A stretch of DNA of 64,000 nucleotides from Lentzea albidocapillata (lineage in GTDB: Bacteria; Actinomycetota; Actinomycetes; Mycobacteriales; Pseudonocardiaceae), in contig NZ_JOEA01000005.1 in the NCBI RefSeq assembly GCF_000719115.1, positions 248,001 to 312,000 of the forward strand. Reading direction: 5' to 3'. The position numbers and the translations under genes are program-made. This document shows, piece by piece, positions 18,672-25,446 of this stretch (position 1 is the first letter of the stretch; every line of letters starts with the position of its first letter). The notes below the pieces were generated by a model. That model saw nothing but the letters and a program-made list of their open reading frames with translations. It was not told where the DNA came from and searched no databases.

Positions 18672-19769
18672 CTAAGGGTTCACAGCCAGGAACAGGAACG
18701 CGGCCAGCAGCAACAGGTGCACGCCACCCTGCAGACGCGTCGCCCTTCCCGGCACGATGGTCAGGACGCTGACGAGCACCGTCAGCAGCAGCAGGATCAT
18801 CTGCGTCGACCCGAGACCGAGCAGCAGCGGCCCGTCCAGCCAGATGGTCGCGAGCGCGATGGTCGGGATCGTGAGGCCGATGCTCGCGATCGCCGAGCCG
18901 TAGCCGAGGTTGATGCTGGTCTGGATCCTGTCGCGCAACGCGGCGCGCGCGGCGGCGATCGACTCGGGCAGCAGCACCAGCAGGGCGATGACGACACCGA
19001 CGAACGACGGCGGGAACCCCGCCGCGCGCACGCCCGCCTCGATCGCGGGCGACTCGATCTTCGCGAGGCCGACCACCGCGATCAGCGCGAGGAGCAGGAA
19101 CCCGAGTGAGGCGAACGCGGCCTTGCCGGACGGCGCCTCGGCGTGCTCATCGGCCTCGATCACACCGTCCTCGTCGACCGGCAGGAAGAAGTCGCGGTGC
19201 CGGACGGTCTGGGTGAAGACGAACAGCGCGTACAGACCGAGGGAGGCGAACGCGGCGAACGCGAGCTGCGGGCCGGAGAACTCGGGGCCCGGCGTGGTCG
19301 TCGTGAACGTCGGCAGCACGAGCGTGAGCGTGGCGAGCATCATCACCGTGGCGAGCGCGCCGCCGCTGCCCTCCGCGTTGAACAACGTCGTGCCGTGCTT
19401 CAACGCTCCGAGCAGCAACGCGATGCCGACGATGCCGTTCGTGGTGATCATGACCGCCGCGAACACCGTGTCGCGCGCCAAGGAGGAGGCCTCGGGCCCG
19501 CCGGACACCATGAGTGTGACGATCAGCGCCACCTCGATGACCGTCACCGCGACCGCGAGGACCAGGGATCCGTACGGCTCCCCCACCCGCAACGCGACGA
19601 CCTCGGCGTGGTGCACGGCGGCGAGGACGGTCGCGGCGAGGACCAGGGCGACGAGCGCGACGAGCACGCCCCCGAGGTCACGCCCCCAGGTCAGGGCGAG
19701 CAGGACCATGCCGAGCACGGGGGTGATGGTCGTCCAGTGGAGCAGCGGGAAGCGTGGGGCGGCGGCCAT
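18672..19769 (-). CDS. Ca2+/H+ antiporter, ChaA-like
   Basis: 365 aa from ATG 19769 (MAAAPRFPLLHW). The longer frame reaches back across a terminator hairpin and is rejected. About eleven transmembrane helices in two homologous halves. The first half has the family signature HHAEVVALRVGEPYGS followed by VTVIEVALIVTLM, and the second half VVIALLVLLPESIAA. These are the alpha-repeat glutamates of the cation/Ca2+ exchanger superfamily, ChaA branch. A charged loop (DEDGVIEADEHAEAP) separates the halves. The likely role is proton-driven Ca2+ or K+/Na+ extrusion. The gene stands alone between the lipase and the SSI-type inhibitor. Confidence 0.88.
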   Translation of the reverse strand: MAAAPRFPLLHWTTITPVLGMVLLALTWGRDLGGVLVALVALVLAATVLAAVHHAEVVALRVGEPYGSLVLAVAVTVIEVALIVTLMVSGGPEASSLARDTVFAAVMITTNGIVGIALLLGALKHGTTLFNAEGSGGALATVMMLATLTLVLPTFTTTTPGPEFSGPQLAFAAFASLGLYALFVFTQTVRHRDFFLPVDEDGVIEADEHAEAPSGKAAFASLGFLLLALIAVVGLAKIESPAIEAGVRAAGFPPSFVGVVIALLVLLPESIAAARAALRDRIQTSINLGYGSAIASIGLTIPTIALATIWLDGPLLLGLGSTQMILLLLTVLVSVLTIVPGRATRLQGGVHLLLLAAFLFLAVNP

Positions 19770-19834
19770 GATCCAACCCTCGCATACCGGATGGACCATC
19801 CGCCATTCGGCGCAGCACCCATTCCGGGTGCAAC

Positions 19835-19879
19835 AAAATGTGGAGCGGAGCGCCCCTGCCGCGCCCCGCTCCACATTTT
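19835..19879 (-). terminator. Hairpin terminator of the SSI-type inhibitor gene
   Basis: An 18-bp stem with one A-C mismatch (19835-19852 with 19862-19879) and a short C-rich loop. It ends in TTTT read on the plus strand and AAAA...TTTT symmetry makes it plausible in both directions. It lies 24 bp past the inhibitor stop (19903) and upstream of the antiporter start. Confidence 0.85.
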
Positions 19880-19902
19880 ATCTGAGGTGCCGTGATCGAT
19901 TC

Positions 19903-20313
19903 CTAGAAATCGAAGAGGGCACCGGTGTGCGCCAACATGACGCACGAGTTCGGGTAGGTGTGCACCTCGCTCACGGGCTCACCGCGCCAGAAACCGAACA
20001 TCGCGACCTCGACGGGTGCGTAGTGGAACGTGCACGCCCTGCCGTCGGCCTGCATCGTCTGCAGGTCGGCACCGGCGGAGGCGAGCGTCGCGCAGGCGAG
20101 GGCCCTGCGCGGGTGCTGGTCACCTCGTTCGCAGGTCAGGACGGTCGCCTTGAAGGCGTTGCCGTCGAACTCCGAGTACTGGACGGAGAGCACGAGCGCG
20201 GTTCCGCCCCGGGAAGAGGACGGCGACTGCGCCGCGGGAGCGGCCTGAGCGGTGCCGGTGAAGGCGAAAAGCGACACGAACAGAGTGACGAGCGCAAAGA
20301 TGCGGCCGGACAT
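19903..20313 (-). CDS. Streptomyces subtilisin inhibitor (SSI)-like protease inhibitor
   Basis: A 136-aa secreted protein with signal peptide MSGRIFALVTLFVSLFAFTG...AQA, cleaved near residue 24. The mature ~110 aa match the SSI family: LTCERGDQHP, the closing VSEVHTYPNSC, and a terminal GALFDF equivalent to the family GSSVFAF. Four cysteines pair as expected, C61-C74 and C94-C124; the second pair is 30 residues apart, as in SSI. Aligning the reactive loop (family C-P-M-V-Y-D-P) with C-T-F-H-Y-A-P gives P1 = Phe96 and P1' = His97. A large hydrophobic P1 predicts subtilisin- or chymotrypsin-type targets. A subtilase gene lies 3.3 kb away. Confidence 0.9.
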   Translation of the reverse strand: MSGRIFALVTLFVSLFAFTGTAQAAPAAQSPSSSRGGTALVLSVQYSEFDGNAFKATVLTCERGDQHPRRALACATLASAGADLQTMQADGRACTFHYAPVEVAMFGFWRGEPVSEVHTYPNSCVMLAHTGALFDF

Positions 20314-20557
20314 GAAAGCGGTCCTCCTGAGACCTCACAAAAACGGGCCGGTTCTCGGCCGATGCAGATGTTGCCATCTCGAATCGCTGCGGCGAAAGGG
20401 GCCAGAAACTGTTCACCGATCACATTTGTCCACTCCACCAGAAGTGTGATTGGGCCGAACGGATGTGTCGATCGCCACGTTCGCGGGGACACAGCTGCCG
20501 ATGGACTGTTACGGGTTGCTGACAGACGCGGTCGCGCATCGACGTATTATTCGAATC

Positions 20558-21145
20558 ATGTCCAAGACCTCCAGACGCGTCGTGTTCGGCGTGCTCCTGA
20601 TCGTCACACTCGTGGTTTCCACCGGCGGCGCGCTGGGATACCTGGGCAGATTGACGCTCGTGTTCGACCGCCATCCGGGAAAACCGCTCGCGATAATCGA
20701 GGAGGTGCCCGGACCACCGGACGGGCCGAACTGCTCGATCGACGCGCGCTACTTCGACGAGGAGCCGGAGGGTCTGCGCCCCGAGGTGCTGCACGCGTGG
20801 CTCCAGCTGCGCCAGAAGGCCTCTGAACAGGGCGTTAAGCTCTGCCTGAACGACGGCAAGCGCAGCCGGCAGCAACAGCAGGCGGAGTTCGACGAGGCCG
20901 TCGAGAAGTTCGGGACCGAAGAACTCGCGTCGAAGTACGTGCTGAATCCGCCGGACCGTTCGATGCACGTGATCGGGCTCGCGGTCGACATTCAGCCGAT
21001 CGAATCAGCGAAATGGGTCGAGAAAAACGGCGGCGCCCTCGGCTGGTGCCGCCGTTACGAAAACGAGCAGTGGCATTTCGAGTACGACTCCAGCTACTCC
21101 ACCGGAGGCTGCCCCGCCCTGATCCCCAGCGCGACGGGCAGTTGA
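20558..21145 (+). CDS. M15-family D-Ala-D-Ala carboxypeptidase (VanY-like)
   Basis: 195 aa from ATG 20558 (MSKTSRRVVFG); the frame opens earlier at 20450 but those codons look non-coding. One N-terminal transmembrane segment (residues ~7-27) anchors an extracytoplasmic M15B domain. Zinc ligands are visible: the RSMHVIGLAVDI motif (H137, D144) and EQWHFEYD (H173, with the catalytic Glu before it). A Cys-containing CLNDGKRSRQQQ segment matches the family substrate-binding strand. The family trims D-Ala residues from peptidoglycan stem peptides. It is divergent from the SSI gene across a 244-bp shared promoter region. Confidence 0.88.
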   Translation: MSKTSRRVVFGVLLIVTLVVSTGGALGYLGRLTLVFDRHPGKPLAIIEEVPGPPDGPNCSIDARYFDEEPEGLRPEVLHAWLQLRQKASEQGVKLCLNDGKRSRQQQQAEFDEAVEKFGTEELASKYVLNPPDRSMHVIGLAVDIQPIESAKWVEKNGGALGWCRRYENEQWHFEYDSSYSTGGCPALIPSATGS

Positions 21146-21222
21146 ACCCCGCGCAAAGGTCTAGTGGTGTGACCCGGAACGTCGGCGAGGTAATCCACGC
21201 TCAGCAGGGCACCTCGCGGCGC

Positions 21223-21265
21223 CGCCCCCACGCCCCCGTACAACCAGTACGAAGACGTGGGGGCG
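21223..21265 (+). promoter_or_regulatory. Nested inverted repeat just upstream of the tetR start
   Basis: The outer arms CGCCCCCACG (21223-21232) and CGTGGGGGCG (21256-21265) are perfect, and an inner CGTAC-AACCA-GTACG dyad sits between them. The structure ends 7 nt before the GTG start at 21273, so it overlaps the expected ribosome-binding region. It may be the TetR autoregulatory operator, or an mRNA hairpin that limits translation, or the terminator of the M15 gene. Position favours the first two. Confidence 0.5.
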
Positions 21266-21272
21266 ACACACG

Positions 21273-21890
21273 GTGGCCCGTGCCTACGGCGGTATCCCAC
21301 CCGAGCAGCGCAAGGCCGAGCGCCGGGCGAAGCTGCTGCAGGCAGGTCTCCAGTTGTTCACCACCAACGGTTTCGCGGCCACCAGGATCTCCGAGCTGTG
21401 CACCGAGGCCGGTGTCTCCACGCGCAACTTCTACGAGGAGTTCGCCGCCAAGGAGGACCTGCTGCGCGACCTGCACGACCTGATCAACGCCACGGCGTTC
21501 GCCCAGGTCCGCGACACGCTCGCCGGCCTGGAGTCCGCCGACGTGGCCACCCGGATCACGACGCTGCTGGACGTGTTCGTGCGCAGCGTGACGGCCGATC
21601 CCCGTGCGCCGCACCTCAACTACGTCGAGGCAGTCGGGGTGAACGCGGAGATCGAGCAGCAGCACGTGCGCTGGGTGAACACGTGGGCGGATTTCATCGA
21701 GTCGGAGGCGCTGCGGGCGGCGGCCGCGGGCGTGGCGCCGCAGCGGTCGTACCGGCTCACCGCGATAGCGCTCGTGGGCGCGATCACCGGCCTGCTGCGC
21801 GAGTGGCAGGCGCACCGGCCGCCGCTCGCGGTCGACGAGATCGCCGCCGAGATCCGCGAGCTGATGCTGGCCGCGATCACCCGGCCCTAG
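21273..21890 (+). CDS. TetR/AcrR-family regulator
   Basis: 205 aa, GTG start. The N-terminal HTH is canonical for TetR: KLLQAGLQLFTTNGFAATRISELC, then TEAGVSTRNFYEEFAAKEDLL with the recognition helix. The ligand domain (residues 65-205) is not of a type I can assign to an inducer. The stop codon directly abuts the left end of a structured inverted-repeat element. Likely autoregulated through the nested dyad immediately upstream. Confidence 0.9.
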   Translation: MARAYGGIPPEQRKAERRAKLLQAGLQLFTTNGFAATRISELCTEAGVSTRNFYEEFAAKEDLLRDLHDLINATAFAQVRDTLAGLESADVATRITTLLDVFVRSVTADPRAPHLNYVEAVGVNAEIEQQHVRWVNTWADFIESEALRAAAAGVAPQRSYRLTAIALVGAITGLLREWQAHRPPLAVDEIAAEIRELMLAAITRP

Positions 21891-22050
21891 GGCCTGTATC
21901 GAAGTCTGATCCGCGATAGCCGGGCCCGAGGCGGCCCCTGGCGGCACGGGCGAACGGCCCACATACAACACCGGTATGCGGGCCGTTCGCCCGCACCACC
22001 AGAAACCACCTCAAGCGCGACTCTCATCGAACCAGACTTCGATACAGACC
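21891..22050. repeat. MITE-like structured element, copy A
   Basis: A 160-bp element flanked by terminal inverted repeats matching at 17 of 18 positions (21891-21908 and 22033-22050, core CTGTATCGAAGTCTG). Inside is a 19-bp hairpin with one mismatch (21948-21966 with 21974-21992). The loop region and right end are shared with a second element at 60.7 kb. It begins at the tetR stop codon. There is no open frame, so it is a non-autonomous mobile element, a structured RNA or a terminator. I see no convincing target-site duplication. Confidence 0.6.
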
Positions 22051-22074
22051 CCAGTGGCGCGCTGAACCGATCGG

Positions 22075-22590
22075 GTGCCGCCGTCCGTACTCCCCTGCGT
22101 GAGCCGATTCGCCGTTCTCGCGCTGCTCGTGTGCCTGGGTGCCTGCTCCTCCCCTCCGGAGGAGACCACCACGTTGACGGAACTGGAGGCCGCTGCCGGT
22201 CCCGTCGCGGGGCCTACTCAGGTGCTACCAGGGGACATCGCGAAACTGCAGGTGGAACAGTCGCCCGCGGTCGGCCCCGTCGTCGCCGACCGCGAGCACT
22301 ACACCCTGTACTTCACCACCCGGGACGGCACCGCCCCGACGTGCCTCGAACCAGAGTGCACGCTGGTGTGGCCGCCGCTACTGGCCGCGGGCGGCCAGAT
22401 CGAGGCGCCGGCTCTCGACCGGAAGCTGCTCGGCACCGTCAAGCGTCCCGACGGCCTGGAGCAGGTCACCCTGGCCGGCAAGCCGCTCTACCGGTACGTC
22501 GATGACGAACAGGCCGGCGACGCCACCGGGCACGGGGTCGACGACCGCTGGTTCGCCATCGCGCCCGACGGGTCCAAGGCCTCACGCTAG
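22075..22590 (+). CDS. Lipoprotein with secreted-repeat (COG4315-like) domain
   Basis: 171 aa from GTG 22075; an internal GTG at 22099 (VSRFAVLALLVCLGAC) gives a more typical signal and may be the real start. A lipobox LGAC marks lipidation and membrane anchoring. The mature part carries the paired 'Secreted repeat of unknown function' pattern: YTLYFTTRDG.APTC...C.LVWPPLLA, then LGTVKRPDGLEQVTLAGKPLYRYVDDE and a final G.GVDDRWFAI. Two cysteines (PTCLEPEC) are conserved in the family. The family is found in envelope lipoproteins of actinomycetes and proteobacteria; its function is unresolved. Confidence 0.8.
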   Translation: MPPSVLPCVSRFAVLALLVCLGACSSPPEETTTLTELEAAAGPVAGPTQVLPGDIAKLQVEQSPAVGPVVADREHYTLYFTTRDGTAPTCLEPECTLVWPPLLAAGGQIEAPALDRKLLGTVKRPDGLEQVTLAGKPLYRYVDDEQAGDATGHGVDDRWFAIAPDGSKASR

Positions 22591-22615
22591 GCCACCGGCC
22601 GTCTACTGTGGTCGG

Positions 22616-23599
22616 ATGGAGCTGGAGCTTCGCCACTTCCGGATCGTGGCGGCGATCGCCGAGGCGGGCAGTATCACGAAGGCCGCGGCCGCCCTGGGGC
22701 TGGCGCAGCCTGCGCTGACGGGCCAGTTGCAGCGGATCGAACGCATCATGGGCGGCCCGTTGTTCGACCGGGACCGGCGTGGCGTGCGGCCCACGGCCAT
22801 GGGCGAGCTGGTGCTCGAGAGGGCCAGGGTGCTGCTGCCCGCGGTGTCGGGACTGCGCGCCGAGGCGGCCCGGCTGAGCCAGAGTGCGACCGTGCGCGGT
22901 GATGTGCCCGGCAGAGTACGCATCGGTGCGGCATCCGGTCCGGTGCTGGGCGGGCTGATCCGCCACCTGGGCAGCGCCTATCCCGACCTGCGGGTCAGCA
23001 CGCACGTGTCCTGGTCGTCCGAGGAGCTCGTCGGCATGGTGGACGACGGCCAGCTCGACTTCACCCTGGTCGGGGTGTGCGGCGACGCCGCACCACCCAC
23101 GCGGCCTGGAATGCGGTGGCGCACCCTGGCCGTGGACCCGGTGTTCGTCCTGTTGTCGGAGCGGCACCCGGTCGCGCAACGGGTCGACGTCGAGGTCGAG
23201 GTCGATCTCGCCGAGCTGGCGGACGCGCAGTGGGGTGCGACCCCGGGAGACGGGTGCTTCCGCGAATGCTTCGCCGCCGCCTGCGCGAGGGCGGGGTTCA
23301 GTCCGCGCGTGCTGTACGAGACCGATGTGGCGACCAACATCGACATGGTCGAGGCGGGCGACACGGTGGTGTTGTGCCAGCCGATGTTCCGGCCGATGCA
23401 GGGGATCGTGGCCACGGCGATCGCGGGCAACCCGCTGAGCTGGCGCACGATGATCGGCTGGCACGGGGACGGTGCGACGGCCCCGTTCGCCGAGGAGGTG
23501 CTCAAGTGCGCGGGTCTGGCCTACGGCGAGATCATCACGCGCAGGCCGAGATACGCCGCGTTCCTGGAACGGTTCCCGGACTTCGGGGTCCAGATATGA
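22616..23599 (+). CDS. LysR-family transcriptional regulator
   Basis: 327 aa from ATG 22616, which begins exactly at the HTH: MELELRHFRIVAAIAEAGSI, then TKAAAALGLAQPALTGQLQRIE. The frame opens earlier inside the lipoprotein gene and is rejected. The C-terminal two-lobe periplasmic-binding-like co-inducer domain is complete (GRVRIGAASGPVLGGL, FVLLSERHPVAQRV). The effector and targets are unknown; neighbours include the lipoprotein (26 bp upstream) and the convergent subtilase, but no divergent partner gene as is classical for LysR regulators. Confidence 0.9.
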   Translation: MELELRHFRIVAAIAEAGSITKAAAALGLAQPALTGQLQRIERIMGGPLFDRDRRGVRPTAMGELVLERARVLLPAVSGLRAEAARLSQSATVRGDVPGRVRIGAASGPVLGGLIRHLGSAYPDLRVSTHVSWSSEELVGMVDDGQLDFTLVGVCGDAAPPTRPGMRWRTLAVDPVFVLLSERHPVAQRVDVEVEVDLAELADAQWGATPGDGCFRECFAAACARAGFSPRVLYETDVATNIDMVEAGDTVVLCQPMFRPMQGIVATAIAGNPLSWRTMIGWHGDGATAPFAEEVLKCAGLAYGEIITRRPRYAAFLERFPDFGVQI

Positions 23600-23601
23600 G
23601 A

Positions 23602-23632
23602 CGGCGCCGCGCATCGTGCCCGCGCGGCGCCG
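23602..23632. terminator. Bidirectional hairpin terminator
   Basis: A perfect 11-bp GC stem (23602-23612 with 23622-23632) and 9-nt loop, centred in the 49-bp gap between the convergent lysR (stop 23599) and subtilase (stop 23649) genes. Confidence 0.8.
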
Positions 23633-23648
23633 CCCCGGAACTACCGGT

Positions 23649-25178
23649 CTACGGGTTGTCGAACTTCAGGGTGTAGCTGCCGCCACCGCTGTAGGCATGG
23701 ATCTGCCAGCGGTAGTGCCCGGCGGTGCCGCTGTATGTCACCGTCTCGTCCGCGGCCTCGGTGGTGCCCTGGGCGACGCTCGCCCAGGCGGAGCCGTTCC
23801 ACTTCTGCAGGTACAGGTCGAAGTCGCTGCCCGCAGGGCCGGTCAGGCAGCCGCGGTGGGTGCCGGACACCGTGCTCTGGTAGTACTGCCCGTTCGGCTG
23901 GTAGGCGGACTGTCCGCTGGAGAGGCTGCCGGTGCCGGTGAACTCGGAGCAGGTGCCGCCGCCGGGCGGGTTCGTGCCACCGAAGCGGGAGTACATCAGC
24001 CGGTTCGGCGAGCCGGTGCCCGCACTGGTCACCTTGTTCGGCGTCGCGTTGGTCACGAGGGCGTCGCGCACCTGCGCCGGGCCGGCACCAGGGTTGGCCG
24101 CCAGGTACAGCGCGGCGACACCGGCAGTGTGCGGGGAGGCCATCGACGTGCCGGACATGGTCGCGGTGCCGGTGGTGCTGGAGTGCGACGCCGAGGTGAT
24201 GTCCACGCCGGGGGCGAACAGGTCCAGGCAGCTACCCCAGTTGGAGAACGAGGCACGCGCGTCGTTGCGGCCGGTGGCGCCCACGGTGATGGCCGCGCCG
24301 ACCCTGGCGGGAGACACGTTGCAGGCGTTCTGGTTCTCGTTGCCGGCCGCGACAACGTAGGTGATGCCCGAGTTGATGGAGTTGACGATCGCGTTGTCCA
24401 GCGGGGAGTTCGCTCCACCACCCAGGCTCATGTTCACCACGGCCGGCTTGACCGCGTTCTGGGTGATCCAGTTGATGCCGCCGATGATGCCCTCGTTGGT
24501 GCCACTGCCCTGGCAGTTCAGCACTCGCACCGCGACCAGTCGCGTGGCCTTCGCGATGCCGTAGGTGCTGCCGCCGACCGTGCCCGCGACGTGCGTCCCG
24601 TGCCCCTGGCAGTCCTGACCGTTGTAGCCGTCGTTGAACGCGTCGTAGCCCGCGGTGGCACGGCCGCCGAAGTCCTGATGACGGGTGTTGATGCCGGTGT
24701 CGGCGATGTAGCTGGTGACGTTCGAGGCGCCGGTGTCGTAGGTGTAGGCGCCGTTGAGTGGCAGGTCACGCTGGTCGGCCCGGTCCAGGCCCCAGGTGGC
24801 ACCGTTCTGGGTGTCGGCCAGCCGCATCTCCACCACCGGCGCCACATACTCCACCCGCGGGTCCGCGGCCAGCTTGCGCGCCTTGTCCTCGCTCAGCTCG
24901 ACGGAGAAGCCGTTGAGCGCGGTGCTCCAGGTGCTGCGCACCGCGCCGCCGTACTTGCCGGTGAGCGACCGGGCCGACGCCGCGGACTCCGATCGCGGCG
25001 ACTTCGCGTCGGACAGCACCACGATGTAACGGCCGGGGACCTGCTGGGCCCCGTTCGCGGACAGGATGGTGCCCTCCGCGGCCTGCGCGCTGCCCGCCGT
25101 GACCGTCCCGGCCGCGAGCATCGCGGCGGCGAAACCGACCGCCACTTCCCGGGATCTCCGAGAATTTCTGACCCTCAT
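23649..25178 (-). CDS. Secreted subtilisin-like serine protease (S8, proteinase K/aqualysin type)
   Basis: A 509-aa prepropeptidase. The signal peptide ends near AQA (residue ~33), and an Inhibitor_I9 propeptide follows (YIVVLSDAKS, then RKLAADPRVEYVAPV). The S8 catalytic triad is complete: D160 in IADTGI, H196 in GHGTHVAG, S345 in GTSMASP, with oxyanion Asn in VVAAGNENQNA. After a Gly/Pro linker (FGGTNPPGGGT), the last ~110 residues form a pre-peptidase C-terminal (PPC) beta domain. The organisation matches secreted proteinase K-like enzymes. It is a conceivable target of the SSI-like inhibitor at 20.3 kb. Confidence 0.93.
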   Translation of the reverse strand: MRVRNSRRSREVAVGFAAAMLAAGTVTAGSAQAAEGTILSANGAQQVPGRYIVVLSDAKSPRSESAASARSLTGKYGGAVRSTWSTALNGFSVELSEDKARKLAADPRVEYVAPVVEMRLADTQNGATWGLDRADQRDLPLNGAYTYDTGASNVTSYIADTGINTRHQDFGGRATAGYDAFNDGYNGQDCQGHGTHVAGTVGGSTYGIAKATRLVAVRVLNCQGSGTNEGIIGGINWITQNAVKPAVVNMSLGGGANSPLDNAIVNSINSGITYVVAAGNENQNACNVSPARVGAAITVGATGRNDARASFSNWGSCLDLFAPGVDITSASHSSTTGTATMSGTSMASPHTAGVAALYLAANPGAGPAQVRDALVTNATPNKVTSAGTGSPNRLMYSRFGGTNPPGGGTCSEFTGTGSLSSGQSAYQPNGQYYQSTVSGTHRGCLTGPAGSDFDLYLQKWNGSAWASVAQGTTEAADETVTYSGTAGHYRWQIHAYSGGGSYTLKFDNP

Positions 25179-25357
25179 GTCATCTCCGTTTGCAGGGGGG
25201 AGCTTGATGGGGGAGACGTTAGGTCGGCATCGATCATTCGGGGCATCCCACTAGGTCCATCCAGCCGAGCTGATGGCAATGCGGCTCCGCCTGATGCGCG
25301 GGCAGCCGGTTTGTCCCGTTCGGCCTAGTCGACCCCACCGTTCGTACCGGAAATGCC

Positions 25358-25385
25358 GAAACCGGTTTCGCGCGGAACCGGTTTC
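25358..25385. promoter_or_regulatory. Two LacI-type palindromic operators
   Basis: GAAACCGGTTTC (25358-25369) is a perfect 12-bp palindrome, and a near-copy GGAACCGGTTTC follows at 25374-25385, centred 16 bp away. Palindromes with a central CG step of this type are typical of LacI/GalR-family repressors. They lie 62-89 bp upstream of the beta-glucosidase start, in the 268-bp interval between the divergent subtilase and GH3 genes. Confidence 0.6.
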
Positions 25386-25396
25386 AGGTATCACTG

Positions 25397-25410
25397 TGAG
25401 AGCGCTCCCA
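25397..25410. promoter_or_regulatory. CebR-box-like operator
   Basis: TGAGAGCGCTCCCA matches the Streptomyces cellobiose-repressor box TGGGAGCGCTCCCA at 13 of 14 positions. It sits 37 bp upstream of the GH3 beta-glucosidase start. In Streptomyces, CebR controls cellulose and cello-oligosaccharide uptake genes and the beta-glucosidase bglC, so this predicts induction by cello-oligosaccharides. Confidence 0.7.
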
Positions 25411-25446
25411 TCACGCTGCCGCCGCACGAGCCTTCTCGGAGACCAC

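Noticed and set aside
19770..19800. A possible third copy of the structured element, from CCGGTATGCG upstream of the antiporter
   Set aside because: Only the short loop word is shared. The GAAACC and right-end motifs and a long stem are absent.
21891..22050. A complete insertion sequence
   Set aside because: No transposase frame fits in 160 bp, and I could not find a convincing target-site duplication.
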